DNA of 64,000 nt from Planotetraspora thailandica (GTDB lineage Bacteria; Actinomycetota; Actinomycetes; Streptosporangiales; Streptosporangiaceae), in assembly GCF_016863335.1 (NCBI RefSeq), contig NZ_BOOR01000048.1:1-64000 (forward strand), read 5' to 3'. The notes beneath the pieces are model-generated. The model saw only the letters and a program-made list of their open reading frames with translations. It was not told where the DNA came from and made no database searches. The position numbers and the translations under genes are program-made. Of the stretch, positions 17,811 to 27,087 are shown piece after piece (position 1 is the stretch's first letter; every line of letters starts with the position of its first letter).

Positions 17811-18425
17811 ATGCGTTACACAGGGCCGAAAGTGCGGCTGTCGCGGCGGGCGGGGGTCCCGCTGACCCGTAAGGCGGTCAGGTACTTCGAGGCCCGGCCG
17901 TACCCGCCGGGGGAGCACGGGCGCAAGACGAACCGGCGCAACACCGGCGACTACGGTGTACGCCTGCTGGAGAAGCAGAAGCTCCGCTGGTACTACGACG
18001 TCTCGGAGAGGCAGCTGCGCCGCTACTGGGACCTGGCGCTGCGCCGCCCAGGCAGGTCCGGAGAGGAACTGCTGGTCATCCTGGAGACCCGGCTCGCCTC
18101 ACTCGTGCTGCGCGCCGGGCTGGCGCCGTCCATCTACGCCGCCCGGCAGTACGTGAATCACGGCCACATCACCGTCGACGGGCGCAAGGTCGACATCCCC
18201 AGCTACATCGTCAAGCCCGGCCAGGTCGTCGGCGTGCGGGCCAGGTCGCACGGCATGCAGCCGTTCGTGGCCGCGGCCGAGGGGATCTACGCGGACGAGC
18301 GCATCGCGTCCTACCTGTCGGTCGACCACAAGGAGCTGCGCTTCACCCTGCTCCAGCGTCCCGCGCGCGAGCAGATCGCCGTCCCGGTCGACGAGCAGCT
18401 CGTCGTCGAGCACTACTCGCGCTGA
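17811..18425 (+). CDS. rpsD: 30S ribosomal protein S4 paralogue lacking the zinc ligands
   Basis: 204 residues, the full length of S4. The C-terminal S4 RNA-binding domain is clear ([31 protein letters not shown]), as is [10 protein letters not shown] near the N-terminus. The first 30 residues contain no cysteine, whereas the standard actinobacterial S4 has a four-Cys zinc site there; this is a C-minus form. It is a lone gene outside any ribosomal operon, behind an iron box rather than a recognisable Zur box. It has a GGAAAGGTG ribosome binding site. It probably substitutes for housekeeping S4 under metal limitation, though a dedicated regulatory role is possible. Confidence 0.85.
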   Translation: MRYTGPKVRLSRRAGVPLTRKAVRYFEARPYPPGEHGRKTNRRNTGDYGVRLLEKQKLRWYYDVSERQLRRYWDLALRRPGRSGEELLVILETRLASLVLRAGLAPSIYAARQYVNHGHITVDGRKVDIPSYIVKPGQVVGVRARSHGMQPFVAAAEGIYADERIASYLSVDHKELRFTLLQRPAREQIAVPVDEQLVVEHYSR

Positions 18426-18979
18426 AGCAGCGCCCTGATCTGCTGTTCCAGCGGCGGGGCGCTCCGGCGGTTGTCAATCTCCCCGTACGGCACGGCCGGC
18501 GGATCGTCCACCCGGATGGCCTTCAGATAGTCCTCGAACCGGCCGAGCTTGCCGCCGTCCCGCGGTGACCCGCGGCGTTCGAGCCGCTCCCGGAGGGTGG
18601 GGCCGTCGGAGCGCACCCACAGCAGGTGGACGGGCGGGCCGCCGAGCTCGCCCACCCATTCGTGCCACCGCCCGGCGTCGTGCACCTGGCCGGTGAAAGG
18701 CCCGCTCAGCATGACCGGGCACCCGTGCGAGCGGATCTCGCGGGCGGTCGCGGTGAGACCGGCGTACTCATGCCGCTTGACGTGCTCGTCGTACCACCGG
18801 CCTTCGCGTTCGCCGGGCGGCCTGCCGTACCCCGCGAGCGTGGCGGCGACGAAGCCGCCGTAGACCGTGTCCTTGTCCAGCAGGGCGGGCACGGGCGACA
18901 GCAGGGGCAGCAGGACCGAGCAGACCGTCGACTTGCCCGCGCCCGGCGGGCCCGACACCACCCACACCGCCGCCGTCAC
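18413..18979 (-). CDS. small P-loop NTPase / kinase-like protein
   Basis: 188 residues. Walker [10 protein letters not shown] lies at the N-terminus after a single strand (VWVVSG). [23 protein letters not shown] resembles the lid and base-recognition region of small nucleotide or zeta-toxin-like kinases. The substrate is unknown. It starts at GTG 18979 behind an AGGGGG ribosome binding site. Its 3' end overlaps the S4 paralogue by 13 bp in convergent orientation. No antitoxin-like partner is adjacent. Confidence 0.7.
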   Translation of the reverse strand: MTAAVWVVSGPPGAGKSTVCSVLLPLLSPVPALLDKDTVYGGFVAATLAGYGRPPGEREGRWYDEHVKRHEYAGLTATAREIRSHGCPVMLSGPFTGQVHDAGRWHEWVGELGGPPVHLLWVRSDGPTLRERLERRGSPRDGGKLGRFEDYLKAIRVDDPPAVPYGEIDNRRSAPPLEQQIRALLQRE

Positions 18980-19038
18980 CGGCCACCCCCTGAAGCGTCG
19001 CCCCGCCCTCCATCCTGGCCGACGGCGTGGGTCGGCAG

Positions 19039-20583
19039 CTAGAACCCGCACAACTCCGACAGGCCCTGGGCGGAGCCCGGCTTGTTCGGCGTGGGCGTGC
19101 CGTGCGGCTTCGGCTTCTTGACCGTCGTCTTCGAGGGCGTGGGCGTCGGGCTCGCCCCCGACGCTCCGGGGGTGGGCGCTGTGGACGCGTCCGCGGAGGC
19201 CTGCCGCACGCCGGCCGTGGAATCCCTGATCGCCTTCGCGGTGAGCGTGCGGATCTTCTTCCAGTCGGGGTTGCCCGTGTAGATGAGCGGCGGCACGAAC
19301 TGAAGGCTGGTGATCTTGGCTTCCTTCACCTTCGTGCCGAGCGGCACCAGATGGGGGAGCAGGTCGCGCGGGATGTCGGTGCGGAACATGTGCCGCGCCG
19401 CCGCGGCGATCTTGTTGAAGTTGGCCAGGACGGTGGACGGGGTGACCTGCTGGGCCATGGCGCCGATGACGCAACGCTGGCGGCCCATCCGGGAGAAGTC
19501 GTCGCTGTCCACGCGGGACCGGCCGTACCACAGCACCTGCTCGCCGTTCAGCCGCCGGTATCCGGCCCTGATGGTGCCCGCGGTCCCGAAATGCCCGCCC
19601 CACTTGACGTCCTGCGCGACCCGGATCTTGAGGCCGCCCACGGCGTCGATGAGCGCGGCGAAGCCGTACATGTCGACGATGGCGTAGTAGTCGATGTGCA
19701 GGCCGAGCGTGTAGCCGATGGCGTCCTTGAGCGCCTTGGCCCCCCGGTTCTTGCCGCCCATGACCTGCGGGTTGTTGTCGGCGTAGTACCAGACCGAGTT
19801 GAGCAGCCCCTGGCCTTCGGCGTTGAACCCGTGGGGGAACACCTTGTGCAGCGGGCTCGTCGGGGGGAACCGCACGTACTGCAGGTTGCGGGGGAGGCTG
19901 AACAGCACCGTGTTGCCGCTGGCCACGTCGACGCTCGCCACGGTCATGGAGTCGGTGCGCACGCCGACCCTGTTGCCGGCCGCGTCGCCGCCGAGCAGCA
20001 GGAAGTTGATTCGCTTGCGCCCGTTCCATGGATCTTCGGCCCTGACGGGAGAGGGGACGACCTCCGGGTCCTCGCCGGCCGCGGGCGCCGTCACGGCGTC
20101 GAGGAGGTCGCTGGTGGTCTTGACCGTGACGGCGGCCAGCGCGAAGGGCGCCGTCACCGTGATCGCCAGGGCGCCGGCGACGACGCCGGAAAAGATCTGC
20201 CCTGCCCGCGACAGGCGCCGCGGCCGCAGCGCCATGTAGGAGACCAGGATCAGCGTGAACCAGGCGAGCGCGCCCACGGCGGCGCCGATCATGATGGTGT
20301 TGAGCGTCCCGGTCGCCAGCGCGGATCCTCTGTCCGCGTTCAGGCGTACGGCGAAGACGACGATGGCGGCGATCGCGGCGCCGAAGGCGGCGAGCAGCGT
20401 GAGCCCGGTGATCCGCTTGCCGGCCCGCAGATGGGCGGCGCCGGGGATGATCGCGGAAAGGGCCATCCAGCCGATCAGGGAGCCCGCCGACAGGGGGCGT
20501 CCGAACCGGGGTTCGGCATCCCGGCGCGGCTCCCTGACGCCGTCACTCTCGTCAGCCGTCCCCCGCGAGGCCTGACTCAACAC
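19039..20583 (-). CDS. LytR-CpsA-Psr (LCP) family cell wall polymer ligase
   Basis: 514 residues. The N-terminus has several hydrophobic segments (about 35-55, 60-80, 95-117 and 130-150), followed by an extracytoplasmic LCP domain. Characteristic features are [31 protein letters not shown], the [16 protein letters not shown] region and the [19 protein letters not shown] block with its clustered Arg and Asp residues. LCP enzymes transfer polyprenyl-linked glycopolymers onto peptidoglycan. The multi-helix N-terminus is longer than in the classic single-TM form. The C-terminus is a Thr/Pro/Ser-rich tail. GTG start with GGGAGGGAG upstream. Confidence 0.88.
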   Translation of the reverse strand: MLSQASRGTADESDGVREPRRDAEPRFGRPLSAGSLIGWMALSAIIPGAAHLRAGKRITGLTLLAAFGAAIAAIVVFAVRLNADRGSALATGTLNTIMIGAAVGALAWFTLILVSYMALRPRRLSRAGQIFSGVVAGALAITVTAPFALAAVTVKTTSDLLDAVTAPAAGEDPEVVPSPVRAEDPWNGRKRINFLLLGGDAAGNRVGVRTDSMTVASVDVASGNTVLFSLPRNLQYVRFPPTSPLHKVFPHGFNAEGQGLLNSVWYYADNNPQVMGGKNRGAKALKDAIGYTLGLHIDYYAIVDMYGFAALIDAVGGLKIRVAQDVKWGGHFGTAGTIRAGYRRLNGEQVLWYGRSRVDSDDFSRMGRQRCVIGAMAQQVTPSTVLANFNKIAAAARHMFRTDIPRDLLPHLVPLGTKVKEAKITSLQFVPPLIYTGNPDWKKIRTLTAKAIRDSTAGVRQASADASTAPTPGASGASPTPTPSKTTVKKPKPHGTPTPNKPGSAQGLSELCGF

Positions 20584-20652
20584 TGGGCTCCCTCCCGTAA
20601 AACTTGGGACCGGAGTTTAACCAGATATTCGGACAAGCCAGGCGTAATTGCC

Positions 20653-20676
20653 ATTTGAGATGAATAGTTATCAAAT
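20653..20676. promoter_or_regulatory. inverted repeat in the LCP/LysR divergent region
   Basis: ATTTGA (20653-20658) and TCAAAT (20671-20676) form an interrupted dyad with a 12-bp spacer in the AT-rich part of the 285-bp divergent region. Its size fits LysR-type operators. It could be bound by the adjacent LysR protein, but this is only positional evidence. Confidence 0.4.
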
Positions 20677-20868
20677 AGACGCCGACGCGCAAGGGAACGC
20701 AATGATTCCGCGGGCCGATGGGTGTCGGCATCCGCGATTTGTGGCAGTAAGCCACTTATTTCCCATCCGTCACTGAAGTAGCAACATCCGGGCACGTTGC
20801 GTAATCGCCTGAGGTGATCTCTGCGATGTTCCGGATTAGCCGGGCTCGTCTGCCCTAGCGTTTTTCGC

Positions 20869-21738
20869 ATGAATCTGCAGCAGCTCCGTTACGTGGTCGC
20901 CACCGCGGAGCACCGCACCATGACCGACGCCGCCAGATCGCTTTACATCGCCCAGCCTGCCCTTTCCCGTGCCATCCGGGATCTGGAGCGGGAGCTCGGC
21001 ATGACGCTCTTCGCGCGCTCGGGAAGGGGAGTGGTGGTGACGGCGCAGGGCCGCCGCGTCGTCAAACTTGCACAGGAGGCGCTGGACGCCGTCCATGAAA
21101 TCGAGGCGCTCGCGTCGCAGGCGCCGTCGGCGGCGTCGGAGTTACGGGTGGCGTCGACGCCCAGCCTTGAGCCCGGGCTCGCCGGCCGCCTCCTCCCGGC
21201 CTACGTGGCCGAGCACCCCGAGGTGCGCGTGCAAATCGTCCGGTGCGAGGGCCGCGAGGCAGTGGTGAGCGCGGTCCGCGAGCAGCGCGCCGACCTCGGG
21301 CTCACCGACCTTCCCGTGCCGACCGACCTGGTCAGCCATCCGGTCGAGCGCCAGGAGATCGTGCTGATCTCGCCTCCCGGCGTCGACCTGCCCGACCCCG
21401 TGCCGCTTCCCCGGCTCAACGGCATGCGCCTCGTCCTGCCTGCCGCGGGCAGCCCGCGCCGGCGCGAGTTCGATCACATCTTCGCGACGTACGGCATCTG
21501 CCCCGTCCCGGCGGTGGAGTCGGACGAGCGCGGCGGCTGGGTGCGGGCGGTGCGCGACGGCAAGGCCTCCCTGCTGTGGTACCGCGCCATGGCGGATCAG
21601 GCCGCACGGGCGGGCCTGGTGGTCCGGTCGCTCGATCCCTCGCTCAAGAAGATCATCGCTGTGGTGCACGCCCGGCGGCGGCTGACCTCGGTGGCGCAGG
21701 ACTTTCTCATGCTGGCGGAGGGCGGCTCGGCAGCCTGA
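20869..21738 (+). CDS. LysR-family transcriptional regulator
   Basis: 289 residues. The N-terminal helix-turn-helix (MNLQQLRYVVATAEHRTMTDAARSLYIAQPALSRAI is the standard LysR opening) is followed by a two-lobed effector-binding domain from about residue 90. A TAGCGT -10-like box ends 7 bp before the ATG and no ribosome binding site is present, so it is probably leaderless. It is divergent from the LCP gene and in the same direction as the FolP2-like gene, 85 bp away. The effector and target genes are unknown. Confidence 0.9.
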   Translation: MNLQQLRYVVATAEHRTMTDAARSLYIAQPALSRAIRDLERELGMTLFARSGRGVVVTAQGRRVVKLAQEALDAVHEIEALASQAPSAASELRVASTPSLEPGLAGRLLPAYVAEHPEVRVQIVRCEGREAVVSAVREQRADLGLTDLPVPTDLVSHPVERQEIVLISPPGVDLPDPVPLPRLNGMRLVLPAAGSPRRREFDHIFATYGICPVPAVESDERGGWVRAVRDGKASLLWYRAMADQAARAGLVVRSLDPSLKKIIAVVHARRRLTSVAQDFLMLAEGGSAA

Positions 21739-21823
21739 TCGACAGCGCGAATGTTGGAACGTTCTAAACCCCCGCGAAGCGCGCACACGATCGATGCGGT
21801 GACCGGCGAGTAGTCTGGCCTCG

Positions 21824-22696
21824 ATGTCTACTCCGTCTGCCCTGCGACTACGGGGCCGCACGTTCGGGCCGGGCGATTTCGCCGTCATGGCCGTGGTGAA
21901 CCGGACCCCCGACTCGTTCTTCGACAAGGGCGCGACCTTCGGCTTCACAGCCGCGGTGGACGCGGCGAGCCGCCTGATCGACGAGGGCGCCGACATCGTC
22001 GACATCGGAGGCGTCAAAGCCGGCCCCGGCGACCTCGTCGGCCCCGCCGAGGAGATCGACCGGGTCGCGGGGGTGGTGGCCGCCGTCAGGGAACGGCACC
22101 CCGACGTGATCATCAGCGTGGACACCTGGCGGGCCGAGGTCGCCAAGGTCGTCGCCGAGGCGGGGGCCGACCTGCTCAACGACACCTGGGGCGGGGTCGA
22201 CCCGGGCCTGGCCGAGGTGGCGGGAACGTACGGCATCGGCCTGGTGTGCGCGCACGCCGGCCGGGTCGAGCCGCGCACCCGGCCGCACCGGATCGGCTAC
22301 GCCGACGTCGTGGCCGACGTGATCGCCCACACAACCGCCCTGGCCGAACGGGCCGTCTCCCTCGGCGTGCGCCGCGACGCCGTGCTCATCGACCCGGCGC
22401 ACGACTTCGGCAAGAACACCTGGCACTCGCTGGAGGTCACCCGGCGGCTCGGCGAGCTGGTCGCCACCGGCTGGCCAGTGCTCGTGGCCGTCTCCAACAA
22501 GGACTTCGTCGGGGAGGCGCTCGGCGGCCTGCCCGTCGAGCAGCGCCATGCGGGCACCCTGGCCACCCTCGCCGTCTCCGCCCTGCAGGGGGCGCGGGCC
22601 TTCCGCGTGCACGACGCGGCGGCCGCCCGTGCCGCCCTCGCCGTCGTCGAACGGCTCCGCGACGGGCAGGGCGAGCGGCGCGTCAGCCGTACATGA
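21824..22696 (+). CDS. dihydropteroate synthase homologue, FolP2-like
   Basis: 290 residues, TIM-barrel pterin-binding enzyme fold. It opens with MAVVNRTPDSFFDKG and contains DIGGVKAGPG and SVDTWRAEVAKVVAEAGADLLND. These match the mycobacterial FolP2 subgroup (NRTPDSF, GGVKAG) better than genuine folate FolP1 (NVTPDSFSDGG). FolP2 of mycobacteria is reported to lack dihydropteroate synthase activity, so a non-folate role is possible. It stands alone with no folB, folK or folE genes nearby. A TAGTCT box 7 bp before the ATG suggests a leaderless transcript. Confidence 0.82.
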   Translation: MSTPSALRLRGRTFGPGDFAVMAVVNRTPDSFFDKGATFGFTAAVDAASRLIDEGADIVDIGGVKAGPGDLVGPAEEIDRVAGVVAAVRERHPDVIISVDTWRAEVAKVVAEAGADLLNDTWGGVDPGLAEVAGTYGIGLVCAHAGRVEPRTRPHRIGYADVVADVIAHTTALAERAVSLGVRRDAVLIDPAHDFGKNTWHSLEVTRRLGELVATGWPVLVAVSNKDFVGEALGGLPVEQRHAGTLATLAVSALQGARAFRVHDAAAARAALAVVERLRDGQGERRVSRT

Positions 22697-24122
22697 CCGA
22701 CAGGAAACGCACCAGCACGGCTTCGCGGGTGGGCGCGGGCAGGGCGTCGAGCACCGCGTTGACGATCGCCATCTCCGGCTGGGCCGTTCCTTCCGAAGCG
22801 CCCTCGGGGCCGCTCAGGTCGATGCCGACCGATGCGGCCAGCTCGGTGAACGTCGCGTCGTCGAGGGCGTCGAGGTCGAGCCCGGCGATGAGCTCGGCGA
22901 GCCCGTCCGGAACCGTGGCGGGCCCCTTCAGCCGGGCCGCCTCCGCGGCGGCGGAGATGACGTCGAGCAGGGCGTCGACTCCCGCAAGGGTGACCCCGGT
23001 GACGGTGATGTGCAGGTTGGCCGGGATGCCGGCGTAGGACAGCTGCGGCTGGAGAAACCAGCCGAGCTTGCGCGCCTCGTCGGCGAGCACGAAAACGTCG
23101 ACCTCGGCGGAACCGGCGATCGCGACCAGCGACGACTCCGGCTCGCCCAGCACGCGCAGGCCTGGGATCGTCCCCACTCCCTTGACGAGCCTGCGGGTCG
23201 CCTCGAGGGTCGTACGGCCGAGCTCCAGATAGCCCTCCCTGCCGAGGGACTGGAGGGTGGCCCACGCCCCGCCGAGCGGGCCCGCGGACCGGGAGCTCTG
23301 CACGGTCGCGTTGATGATCGTGTAGCCCGGCCAGGCGGCCGAGGCGAAATAGGCCTTCCTGCGCAGGGCGGGGTCGGAGAACAGCAGCACGGAGGCCCCC
23401 TTGGGGGCGTAACCGAACTTGTGCAGGTCGCACGAGATGGACGTGACGCCCGGCACGCTCAGGTCGAACGGCGGGACGTCCGCGCCGGCCTCGCGAAGCC
23501 AGGGCAGCAGCCAGCCGCCCACGCACGCGTCGACATGGCACGGCACGCCCCGCGAGGAGGCCACCGTGGCGATCTCGGCGACCGGATCGATCACGCCCTG
23601 GGGGTAGGAGGGCGCCGACGCCACCACCAGCGCGGTCCTGTCGGTGAGGGCGGCCTCGACCGCCGCAGCCGTGGCCTTGAACGTGACCGGGTCGACGGGC
23701 ACGGGCACCACGGTCATGCCGAGATAGTGGGCCGCCTTGTGGAACGCGGGATGCGCGGTCACCGGCAGGACGATCTCGCGGACGCCGGGGCCCGCGTCGC
23801 GGGCCGCCTTCACCGCCAGCATGATCGACTCGGTGCCGCCGCTGGTGAACACGCCCGGGGCGCCCGGGCGGCCGAGCAGGTCGGCGACCGCGCCGACCAC
23901 CTGCTTCTCGATCGCCACCATGCTCGGGAACGCCGTCGGGTCGAGCATGTTGACCTCGAGCATCTCGGCGTAGGCGCGGTGGGCCGCGTCGTGGATCTCG
24001 GGCCGCCCGGTGTCGTAGACGTAGGCGGTGACCTTGCCGCCGCGCACCGGGAGATCTCCGGCTTTCAGCGCGGCGAGCTCTGCGAGTAGATCCTGCGTGG
24101 ACCTGCCGTACTCGGGAAGCAT
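22683..24122 (-). CDS. PLP-dependent lyase/decarboxylase, sphingosine-1-phosphate lyase-like
   Basis: 479 residues, fold type I PLP enzyme of the group II decarboxylase superfamily. FTSGGTESIMLAVKAARD is the phosphate-binding turn, HVDACVGGW contains the ring-stacking and Asp residues, and SCDLHKFGYAPKG carries the PLP lysine. The pattern and length resemble sphingosine-1-phosphate lyases more than glutamate decarboxylases. The natural substrate in an actinomycete is unclear; an amino acid decarboxylase or a phospho-amino alcohol lyase are both possible. It overlaps the FolP2-like gene by 14 bp, convergently. Confidence 0.8.
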   Translation of the reverse strand: MLPEYGRSTQDLLAELAALKAGDLPVRGGKVTAYVYDTGRPEIHDAAHRAYAEMLEVNMLDPTAFPSMVAIEKQVVGAVADLLGRPGAPGVFTSGGTESIMLAVKAARDAGPGVREIVLPVTAHPAFHKAAHYLGMTVVPVPVDPVTFKATAAAVEAALTDRTALVVASAPSYPQGVIDPVAEIATVASSRGVPCHVDACVGGWLLPWLREAGADVPPFDLSVPGVTSISCDLHKFGYAPKGASVLLFSDPALRRKAYFASAAWPGYTIINATVQSSRSAGPLGGAWATLQSLGREGYLELGRTTLEATRRLVKGVGTIPGLRVLGEPESSLVAIAGSAEVDVFVLADEARKLGWFLQPQLSYAGIPANLHITVTGVTLAGVDALLDVISAAAEAARLKGPATVPDGLAELIAGLDLDALDDATFTELAASVGIDLSGPEGASEGTAQPEMAIVNAVLDALPAPTREAVLVRFLSVMYG

Positions 24123-24266
24123 GTCGATCTCCTCACGTCACGAGGATGCTAATCGCCGCCGGAGGAGGAGCGCAGTACACGCCGATCTGACGGAAGTGGT
24201 TGAGTGGGGTGTCTTTGTAGTGTTTTGTCGCTATGGTTGCCGCGAACATCTCACAAGGTGGTGTGC

Positions 24267-24737
24267 ATGCGGCACTTCTTCGGGCTGGTGCTGGGCGTCA
24301 TCGTCGCCGCGGCTCTTCTTCTCGGAGGCGGGTGGGCGTCTCAGGAGACGGTCCGCGCCGCGGCCCAGAACCTCGACCCCGCCAAGGACACCCGCATTCT
24401 GATCGCCGTCGGTGTGATGGCTGTGGTGGGACTCCTGGTGGGTCTCGTCCTCATCGGCAAGGTCTCGCCCCTGGCGACGTTCATCCCCTCGCTGGTGCTG
24501 CTGGCCTGGACGGTCGTCTACGTCCTCGACGTCTCCCGCGCCGCGAGCCTCGCGCCCACCGGGGCCTCCACGCAGGCCGACCTCGCCCAGGCGGGCCAGG
24601 GCATGCTCAACCTGCTGTCCACCGGGGTGTACGGCATGCTGGGCGTGGCCCTGTTCGTCCCCGTGCTCATGCCGTCACGCTGGGCGGGTCCGGTGCGGGA
24701 CGCGGATGACGAGTACGAGGATCAGGTCGGCTACTGA
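24267..24737 (+). CDS. four-helix integral membrane protein of unknown function
   Basis: 156 residues. Hydrophobic segments lie at about 4-22, 44-65, 67-87 and 117-135, with a short acidic cytoplasmic tail. I recognise no conserved motif. I chose ATG 24267 rather than the earlier in-frame start because AAGGTGGTG sits just upstream and TM1 begins immediately. The last 71 bp overlap the convergent ABC ATPase gene, an unusually long overlap, and both reading frames look intact there. Confidence 0.7.
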   Translation: MRHFFGLVLGVIVAAALLLGGGWASQETVRAAAQNLDPAKDTRILIAVGVMAVVGLLVGLVLIGKVSPLATFIPSLVLLAWTVVYVLDVSRAASLAPTGASTQADLAQAGQGMLNLLSTGVYGMLGVALFVPVLMPSRWAGPVRDADDEYEDQVGY

Positions 24738-25467
24738 GATAGAGCCGGGCGACGGCGTCCTCGATCGTCACCTCGCCGGGCACCAGCGCCCGCAACTGCG
24801 TCACCGTGCCGTCGAAGGCCAGGCGGCCGTGGTCGATCAGCACCACCCTGCGGCACAGGCGCTCCACGTCGCCCAGGTCGTGGGTGGTCAGCAGCACGGT
24901 CGTCCCGCGCTCGGCGTTGAGCGCGCCCAGGAAGTCGCGCACCCCGGCCTTGCTGACGACGTCGAGCCCGATCGTCGGCTCGTCGAGGATCAGCAGCGGC
25001 GGGTCGTGCAGGAGTGCGGCGGCGACCTCTCCCCGCATACGCTGGCCCAGGCTGAGCTGGCGTACCGGAGTGCGCAGGAAGTGACTCAGGTCGAGCACCT
25101 CGCATAGTTCGTCGAGGCGCCGTCGGAACGTCACACGATCTACTTTGTAAAGAAGCCGGACCAGTTCGAAACTGTCCTTGAGCGGCAGGTCCCACCACAA
25201 CGTGGTCCGCTGGCCGAAGACCACGCCGATCCTGCGCGCGAGAGCGGTACGGCGGCGGGTGGGGTCGAACCCGGCGACGCGCAGCCGGCCGGTCGTGGGC
25301 GCGAGGATGCCGGTGAGCATCTTGATCGTCGTGGACTTGCCCGCACCGTTGGGCCCGAGGCAGCCGACGAACTCCCCGGCCTCCACGGTGAAGGACAGGT
25401 CGCGGACGGCGTGCACCAGCGAACCGCGCACCTTGAACGTGCGCCCGAGACCCTCTGCCTCGATCAT
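24667..25467 (-). CDS. ABC exporter ATPase subunit
   Basis: 266 residues. Walker A GPNGAGKST, signature LSLGQRMRGE (a variant common in this subgroup), Walker B LLILDEPTIGLD and switch His in LTTHD. It belongs to the DrrA-like ATPases that pair with ABC-2 type permeases. It is the third gene of a three-gene unit: its ATG follows the stop of the upstream permease with no gap. The substrate is unknown. The Pro/Arg-rich C-terminus lies in the 71-bp region overlapping the neighbouring membrane protein gene. Confidence 0.9.
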   Translation of the reverse strand: MIEAEGLGRTFKVRGSLVHAVRDLSFTVEAGEFVGCLGPNGAGKSTTIKMLTGILAPTTGRLRVAGFDPTRRRTALARRIGVVFGQRTTLWWDLPLKDSFELVRLLYKVDRVTFRRRLDELCEVLDLSHFLRTPVRQLSLGQRMRGEVAAALLHDPPLLILDEPTIGLDVVSKAGVRDFLGALNAERGTTVLLTTHDLGDVERLCRRVVLIDHGRLAFDGTVTQLRALVPGEVTIEDAVARLYLSSRPDPRTRHPRPAPDPPSVTA

Positions 25468-26265
25468 CTAGCTCCCCGTCGATCGGTAGCGGCGGATCCC
25501 CGCGCGCCATGCCAGGGCGGCGGCCAGCGCCGTGACCAGAGCGGCCGCCGGTGAGAGGAATCGCAGCACGTACGGCAGGCCCAGCGGATCGGGCCGGCCG
25601 AGCACGTAGAGCCCGGGCTGCCAGTTGACGAAGGCCAGCGGAACGACAAAGGTGACCCCAATGACGAGCCGGTCGCCGTAGACGCTCAGCGGATATTGGG
25701 TGAGCGTCGCGCCGCCGTAGGTGAGGGAGTTGGCGAGCTCGGGCGCCTCGGTCAGGAGGAACTGGACGGCGCCCCCGAGTGCCCAGAGCGCCGTGAAGAT
25801 CACGATTCCGGACACGACCATCACGGGGATCATCCAGGTTCGTCCCGCGGGCACGTCGAGCCGCGCCAGCCCGACAGAGAGCACCGCGGCGGCCTGGATC
25901 ACCCGGCCGACGCGGTGCGGGGCGAACCGGTCGGCGGCGACCTGGACGAACAAGCTCGCTGGGCGGATCAGCATCACGTCCAGCGTGCCGGCCTTGATGT
26001 GCCTGCCGATCCTGTCCACGTTGCCGAACAGCAGGTCCGCGACCGTGAAGGACAGGAAGGCCGTGCCGTGCAGGAACATGACTTCGTCGAGGGTGAAGCC
26101 GCCGAGCGTCGTGGTGTTCGAGAAGATCACCCAGATGACGGCGATGTCGAGGCCGCCGGTGACGACGACTCCGGCGGCCATGAGCGCGAACGAGACCGGG
26201 TATTGGGCGGCGGCGCGGGTCCACGTCCATACCAGCAGCACATAGGTCCTAAGCACGGCGCTCAC
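25468..26265 (-). CDS. ABC-2 type permease (second subunit)
   Basis: 265 residues with about six hydrophobic segments. It resembles the ABC2_membrane_6 permeases that occur as a heterodimer with a second permease and an ATPase. I chose GTG 26265 because it overlaps the stop of the upstream permease gene (GTGA at 26262-26265). The end abuts the ATPase start. Together the three genes make a complete exporter. Confidence 0.85.
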   Translation of the reverse strand: MSAVLRTYVLLVWTWTRAAAQYPVSFALMAAGVVVTGGLDIAVIWVIFSNTTTLGGFTLDEVMFLHGTAFLSFTVADLLFGNVDRIGRHIKAGTLDVMLIRPASLFVQVAADRFAPHRVGRVIQAAAVLSVGLARLDVPAGRTWMIPVMVVSGIVIFTALWALGGAVQFLLTEAPELANSLTYGGATLTQYPLSVYGDRLVIGVTFVVPLAFVNWQPGLYVLGRPDPLGLPYVLRFLSPAAALVTALAAALAWRAGIRRYRSTGS

Positions 26266-27035
26266 CCACCCTGGATCACCAGCTTGCGGCGCGCGGCGGC
26301 CGTGACGAAAGCCCCGAGCCCGAGCAGCACCAGCGCCCAGAACGCCTGGAAGGCGAGCGCGCCGCCGATGGAGGTCGTCCCGAGGTAGACGTCGGCGGGC
26401 ACCTGGACCATGGCCGCCCAGGGCAGGGCCCGGGCGAGCTCGCCCAGCCAACCTGGGAAGATCACCAAAGGCAGCATCAGGCCGCTGAAGAACGTGGTCA
26501 TGATCAGAGAGACGATGGCGAGGCCGCGGTCGTCGAGCACCCAGAACGAGGCCAGCGCGACCAGGTAGCGCCAGCCGAAGCTGACGAGGACGGCCAGGGC
26601 GACGCTGACCGGGAACGCCGCCCACGTGCCGGGTCCGGCGGGAGGCGCGATGCCGAACACCAGGGCGCCCACGAGAGTGGGCGGCACGCTCCTGGCGATG
26701 ACGAGGTAGGCCGCCCGGCCGAGATCCTCCGACAGGTACCAGAGCTGGAGGGAGGCGGGGCGGGCGAGATCGAGCGCGACGTCGCCGCTGCGGACGCGCT
26801 CGGGAAGGTCAAGGCCGCCGCCGAAGACCTGCATCGGGCCGATGTAGGCCTGGGCGAGAAAGCAGAAGGTCACGGCGTCGGCGAGGTCGTAGCCGCCGAG
26901 GCCCGGCCGCGTGCTCCATAGCGCGATCAGCACGTAGGCCTGGAGGATCCCGAAGACGGTGTTGGTGAACGCCCCGGCCAGCGCGGCCGCCCAGTAGGTG
27001 GCGTGCCTGCGGAAGCCGTACCTGATCAGCCGCAT
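26262..27035 (-). CDS. ABC-2 type permease (first subunit)
   Basis: 257 residues, about six TM segments, with an amphipathic Arg-rich N-terminus (MRLIRYGFRRHATYWAAALAG). It is related to the next permease, and together they would form the heterodimeric membrane domain. It is the first gene of the unit. The ribosome binding site is weak. An AT-rich element near 27078-27090 could hold the promoter. The substrate cannot be predicted. Confidence 0.85.
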   Translation of the reverse strand: MRLIRYGFRRHATYWAAALAGAFTNTVFGILQAYVLIALWSTRPGLGGYDLADAVTFCFLAQAYIGPMQVFGGGLDLPERVRSGDVALDLARPASLQLWYLSEDLGRAAYLVIARSVPPTLVGALVFGIAPPAGPGTWAAFPVSVALAVLVSFGWRYLVALASFWVLDDRGLAIVSLIMTTFFSGLMLPLVIFPGWLGELARALPWAAMVQVPADVYLGTTSIGGALAFQAFWALVLLGLGAFVTAAARRKLVIQGG

Positions 27036-27087
27036 GTAGAGGGAGAAGGCCTGGCACCTCCAAGACGGGGGACCCGCTGATGATAAA

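Noticed and set aside
18413-18979. Zeta-type toxin of a toxin-antitoxin pair
   Set aside because: Only the P-loop and general kinase shape agree; there is no antitoxin gene next to it.
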